From Blastopirellula marina (GTDB lineage: Bacteria > Planctomycetota > Planctomycetia > Pirellulales > Pirellulaceae): a DNA stretch of 64,000 bases. The first letter of the stretch is position 1. The number at the start of each line of letters is the position of its first letter. The translations under genes and the position numbers were made by a program. Of this stretch, positions 61,529 through 64,000 are shown in pieces. Below the pieces are notes generated by a model that was not told the origin of the DNA, searched no databases, and saw only the letters and a program-made list of their open reading frames with translations. The DNA is taken from NCBI RefSeq assembly GCF_002967715.1, contig NZ_PUIA01000051.1, positions 157,666 through 221,665 of the forward strand. Reading direction: 5' to 3'.

Positions 61529-63190
61529 ATGTTCAACATCTTTAATTGGTTCCGCACAGCTACAGAAAAACCGCAGCAATACAGCGATTTCGGCGAACGT
61601 TTGGCAAATGTTGGAGGTAGCGTTTCCGTTACCGAAAAAACGGCCATCAATCAGGTCAATGTTTTTGCATGTATTCGAGCAATTTCCGAGACGATGGCAA
61701 CCTTACCATTCCCTGTCTACAGTCGCTTGGAGAATGGTGGCAAGGATCGTCTGCGAGATCATCCGGTTAATCGGATTCTCAATCTCACGTATGACGGAGA
61801 GGGTGATTCCATTGTCTGGCGTGATGCCATGATTGGCCATGTTCTCGGATGGGGAAACGGTTATAGCGAGATCGAGTTTACTCGTGGTGGCGAGGCTTTA
61901 GCTGTTCATCTTGTGCCGCCAAATAAAGTAAAGCCAGAACGAACCAAAGCTGGGAAAATCCAATACAAAGTCGAAGACTCTTTTGTGCCTATTCCTGCAT
62001 CGAAAATGCTCCACATTGCAGGACTTGGTTTTGACGGCGTTCGGGGTTACTCGCCTATCAAGATCGGCAAATCAGCCATCACTCTTGCAATGAATGCTGA
62101 GCAATTCGGTTCTACATGGTTCTCAAATGGCTCACGTGGTCAAGCTGTCTTGCGACACACAGAAACCCTAAGTACCGAAGCACAGGCTAGATTAAGAAAT
62201 AACATTGAACATATCCACCAAGGACCAGAGAACGCTCACCGGTTGTTGATCCTTGAAGAAGGCATGAGCCTAGAACAACTTGGTGTTCCACCAGAGGACG
62301 CTCAATTTCTCGGAACACGACTATTTCAACTCCAAGAAATCTGTCGTCTCTATCGAATCTCTCCCGTTGTCGTACAAGAACTATCACGTTCAACATTCAG
62401 TAACAATGAACAAGAGATGATCTCTTTCGTGGTCCATACATTACGCCCATGGTGTAGACGATTCGAGAACCAAGTTAACAGAAAGATGTTCTCCGAATCG
62501 GAACAAAAACATCTATTCGCTGAACATCTAATTGATGGGTTGCTTCGTGGTGATCGCTCCACACGTGATGCTTCCTATGCAGTTGGTCGTCAATGGGGCT
62601 GGTATTCGGCAGATGATGTCTTGGAATTGGAAAACAGAAACCCACTTCCTGACGGACAGGGAAAACAATATCTCGTACCCGGAAACATGATCGATGCCGC
62701 TTCATTCGTTAAGAAGACTGAAGAGGAACCAACACCACCGGCACCAGTGGAGGAACCGCAGGACGATTCCCAAGAAGAACCACAACACGGGGAATCGACC
62801 GACGATACGACTGACAACACCGAAGCCGCACAAGCTTCCTTGGATTGTGTGAGAGACAACATCGACAGAATGCTTCGTCGTGAGGTGGAATCCATGCGGA
62901 AGGCATCACGCAAACCCAACGAATTTCTCAACTTGATGGATGCGTTTTATCAGAACCATCATCTCATGGTTTTCAGGGCCGTCATGCCGTCGCTAACCGC
63001 TCTAAATGCCGTGACGGGTCAAACATATAGCATCCATGATCTGACGGCCCAAATCGTTGATACGGGCCAAAATGAACTATTGGATTTGAGCGGTACGGTC
63101 GAAGCCGATGAATTGCCCGAAGCCGTGGAACAATGGGCCGAATTGAGGCTGGGAAAAGCCAATGAAATCATAGCCCAACTGGCTACATAG
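61529..63190 (+). CDS. phage portal protein, HK97 family
   Basis: A 553-residue protein: the N-terminal VNVFACIRAISETMATLPF and RDHPVNRILN, the crown-wing part LVPPNKVKP, and RISPVVVQELSRSTFSNNEQ. The C-terminal 150 residues include a Pro/Glu/Asp-rich linker (EEEPTPPAPVEEPQDDS) and a helical end, longer than usual. It forms the DNA entry ring of the head. Confidence 0.94.
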   Translation: MFNIFNWFRTATEKPQQYSDFGERLANVGGSVSVTEKTAINQVNVFACIRAISETMATLPFPVYSRLENGGKDRLRDHPVNRILNLTYDGEGDSIVWRDAMIGHVLGWGNGYSEIEFTRGGEALAVHLVPPNKVKPERTKAGKIQYKVEDSFVPIPASKMLHIAGLGFDGVRGYSPIKIGKSAITLAMNAEQFGSTWFSNGSRGQAVLRHTETLSTEAQARLRNNIEHIHQGPENAHRLLILEEGMSLEQLGVPPEDAQFLGTRLFQLQEICRLYRISPVVVQELSRSTFSNNEQEMISFVVHTLRPWCRRFENQVNRKMFSESEQKHLFAEHLIDGLLRGDRSTRDASYAVGRQWGWYSADDVLELENRNPLPDGQGKQYLVPGNMIDAASFVKKTEEEPTPPAPVEEPQDDSQEEPQHGESTDDTTDNTEAAQASLDCVRDNIDRMLRREVESMRKASRKPNEFLNLMDAFYQNHHLMVFRAVMPSLTALNAVTGQTYSIHDLTAQIVDTGQNELLDLSGTVEADELPEAVEQWAELRLGKANEIIAQLAT

Positions 63191-63194
63191 AGGC

Positions 63195-63809
63195 ATGAAC
63201 AATATAGAACACTTCTTCTCAACGACCGAACTCACCACAGAAGCTAAGGACAATTCACCGGGTACGATCTCGGGTTATTTCCACAAGTGGAACACACTGT
63301 CTCATGATCGTGGTGGCTATCGTGTGGTGTTTCGCAAAGGATCATTCTCCAACATCACCGATGGCGATATCAAAGCGTACCGAGATCACGATTACAACAT
63401 TTATCTCGGGAGAACAGCGAACACCACGCTTCGCTTATCCGAGGACGATGTAGGTACTCCTTTTTCCTTGGACCTTCCCGACACGACCCATGGCCGTGAT
63501 ACCGCTGCATTGATCGAGCGGGAAGATATCGTGGGAATGTCCTTTGGTTATGTTCCCGATAAATACCGCTGGAAGAGGGAAACACAAGGACCGGTACAAG
63601 AGCATTTTTCTGGAACCCTCGTCGAGGTCTCTCTCGTGTTCAGTCCTGCGTTTCCAAATACGAACGTACAGAAGAATCATCTCTATTCGCTTAACGAGCC
63701 AAACCCCGAGTTTTTGGAATCATTGCAGGAATTTCTAGGGACACCGAACAGAAATTTTGCATTCAGAACTTTGCAACTGATGAAAATTTCGCAACACAAC
63801 ACTAAATAA
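63195..63809 (+). CDS. HK97-family prohead protease
   Basis: A 204-residue protease with GTISGYFHKWNTLSHDRGGY, AYRDHDYNIYLGRT (catalytic His), and DIVGMSFGYVPD (catalytic Ser). It follows the portal by four bases, in the standard order. The next gene should be the major capsid protein, but an IS starts instead. Confidence 0.93.
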   Translation: MNNIEHFFSTTELTTEAKDNSPGTISGYFHKWNTLSHDRGGYRVVFRKGSFSNITDGDIKAYRDHDYNIYLGRTANTTLRLSEDDVGTPFSLDLPDTTHGRDTAALIEREDIVGMSFGYVPDKYRWKRETQGPVQEHFSGTLVEVSLVFSPAFPNTNVQKNHLYSLNEPNPEFLESLQEFLGTPNRNFAFRTLQLMKISQHNTK

Positions 63810-63877
63810 ACAGCAGAAGAAGGAAGTCGTAAGCTCCCATTTTCAAACTGTTACCAAAACTCGACGGCGAACTTGGC

Positions 63878-64000
63878 ATGCTCCCCAAAAACTGGTCCAT
63901 GTGTTATGAGAGTCTAGAGGCCAATTTCGGCCAAGGAGACTCCCATGACCAAGAAGCGTAAACGACGTAGTCCCGAACAGATCGTTAAAGCCCTGCAAGA
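63878..64000 (+). mobile_element. left end of an IS3-family insertion sequence
   Basis: The stretch TGCTCCCCAAAAACTGGTCC looks like a terminal inverted repeat of IS3-type elements, about 65 bp ahead of a transposase OrfA start. The exact end is uncertain by some bases and the right end is beyond the window. Confidence 0.6.
63945..64000 (+). CDS. IS3-family transposase OrfA, partial
   Basis: The ATG at 63945 follows AAGGAG. The 18 visible residues (MTKKRKRRSPEQIVKALQ) match the start of IS3-type OrfA helix-turn-helix proteins (RxSPEQIV). The gene continues beyond the window. Confidence 0.75.
   Translation, partial: MTKKRKRRSPEQIVKALQ

Larger units (their letters stand above)
47768..64000. 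mobile_element. integrated prophage-like element, right end beyond window
   Basis: The left boundary is the tRNA-Val fragment. Inside are a tyrosine recombinase, a primase-helicase, small regulators, HNH nucleases, terminase, portal and prohead protease, in modular phage order. Base composition is visibly more AT-rich than to the left. The capsid and tail genes are not in the window, and an IS element occurs at the right edge. So the element may be intact beyond it or decaying. Confidence 0.9.

Noticed and set aside
1..64000. CRISPR array
   Set aside because: I saw no regularly spaced direct repeats of 24-40 bp with unique spacers; the only tandem units are the 12-bp iterons at 53.2 kb.

Overview
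The window looks like a chromosome segment of a planctomycete, most probably a member of the Pirellulaceae (Bremerella/Blastopirellula type). This is an inference from content. A dockerin protein starts with a variant of the planctomycetal LEPR-type sorting motif (LLERRDLLAG). There is a Ser/Thr kinase with a typical planctomycetal N-terminal domain, bL9 carries a basic N-terminal extension, and many secreted proteins have P/Q-rich tails. About the first 47.7 kb is GC-rich core chromosome. From about 47.77 kb to the right edge the DNA is visibly more AT-rich and is an integrated prophage-like element.

Core region. 1-2.5 kb: a BamA/Omp85 machine encoded as two adjacent genes, POTRA domains in one and the start of the barrel in the other. 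2.7-6.2 kb: a secreted FAD-dependent oxidoreductase with a golvesin-like C-terminus, a small hypothetical gene and an arginyl/leucyl-tRNA--protein transferase. 6.3-13.4 kb: a minus-strand information-processing cluster, glmU-like, prs, rplY, pth, rpsF, ssb, rplI, dnaB. It reproduces the gcaD-prs-ctc-pth and rpsF-ssb-rplI-dnaB orders known from other bacteria, interrupted by one plus-strand GroES-like gene. A 424-bp gap between rplI and dnaB holds three hairpins and a strong terminator and may encode a structured RNA. 13.8-20.2 kb: a Ser/Thr kinase with a degenerate receiver domain, family-4 uracil-DNA glycosylase, der, and an ald-mtnA pair. 20.3-29.1 kb: a hypothetical gene, glnA, an MMPL/RND exporter, an S41 protease and a GntP permease with a large insert. 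29.3-46.8 kb: sirtuin, a zinc-ribbon-like protein, repeats, a sugar-phosphate isomerase-like TIM barrel, sppA, a DASS transporter, a LecA-like lipid/sugar-binding-type secreted protein, ferredoxin-trkA-trkH, a giant coiled-coil protein, transketolase, a SlyX-like protein and a dockerin protein. 47.2 kb: bcp peroxiredoxin.

Prophage region. The left junction is the 3' half of a tRNA-Val(GAC) gene, broken in the anticodon loop. It is followed by five GTACCyAAT-type repeats that look like integrase arm sites and then by a divergent tyrosine recombinase. Next come a four-gene minus-strand module with a ribbon-helix-helix protein, an HNH nuclease, a hairpin-rich control region, a primase-polymerase/RepA-like helicase, and a cluster of 12-bp iteron-like repeats downstream of it. 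A secreted three-repeat lectin-like cargo gene follows, then a tightly overlapping plus-strand operon of small genes (RHH proteins, HNH, a DUF2158-like protein, an HExxH protein). A minus-strand pair, a PD-(D/E)XK nuclease and a Schlafen AlbA_2-like protein, lies between this operon and the packaging genes and is the best candidate for a little-described defence system. HK97-type packaging and head genes (terS, terL, portal, prohead protease) end at about 63.8 kb. An IS3-family element starts there, exactly where a capsid gene would be expected. The right end of the prophage, with the reconstituted tRNA-Val, must lie beyond the window.
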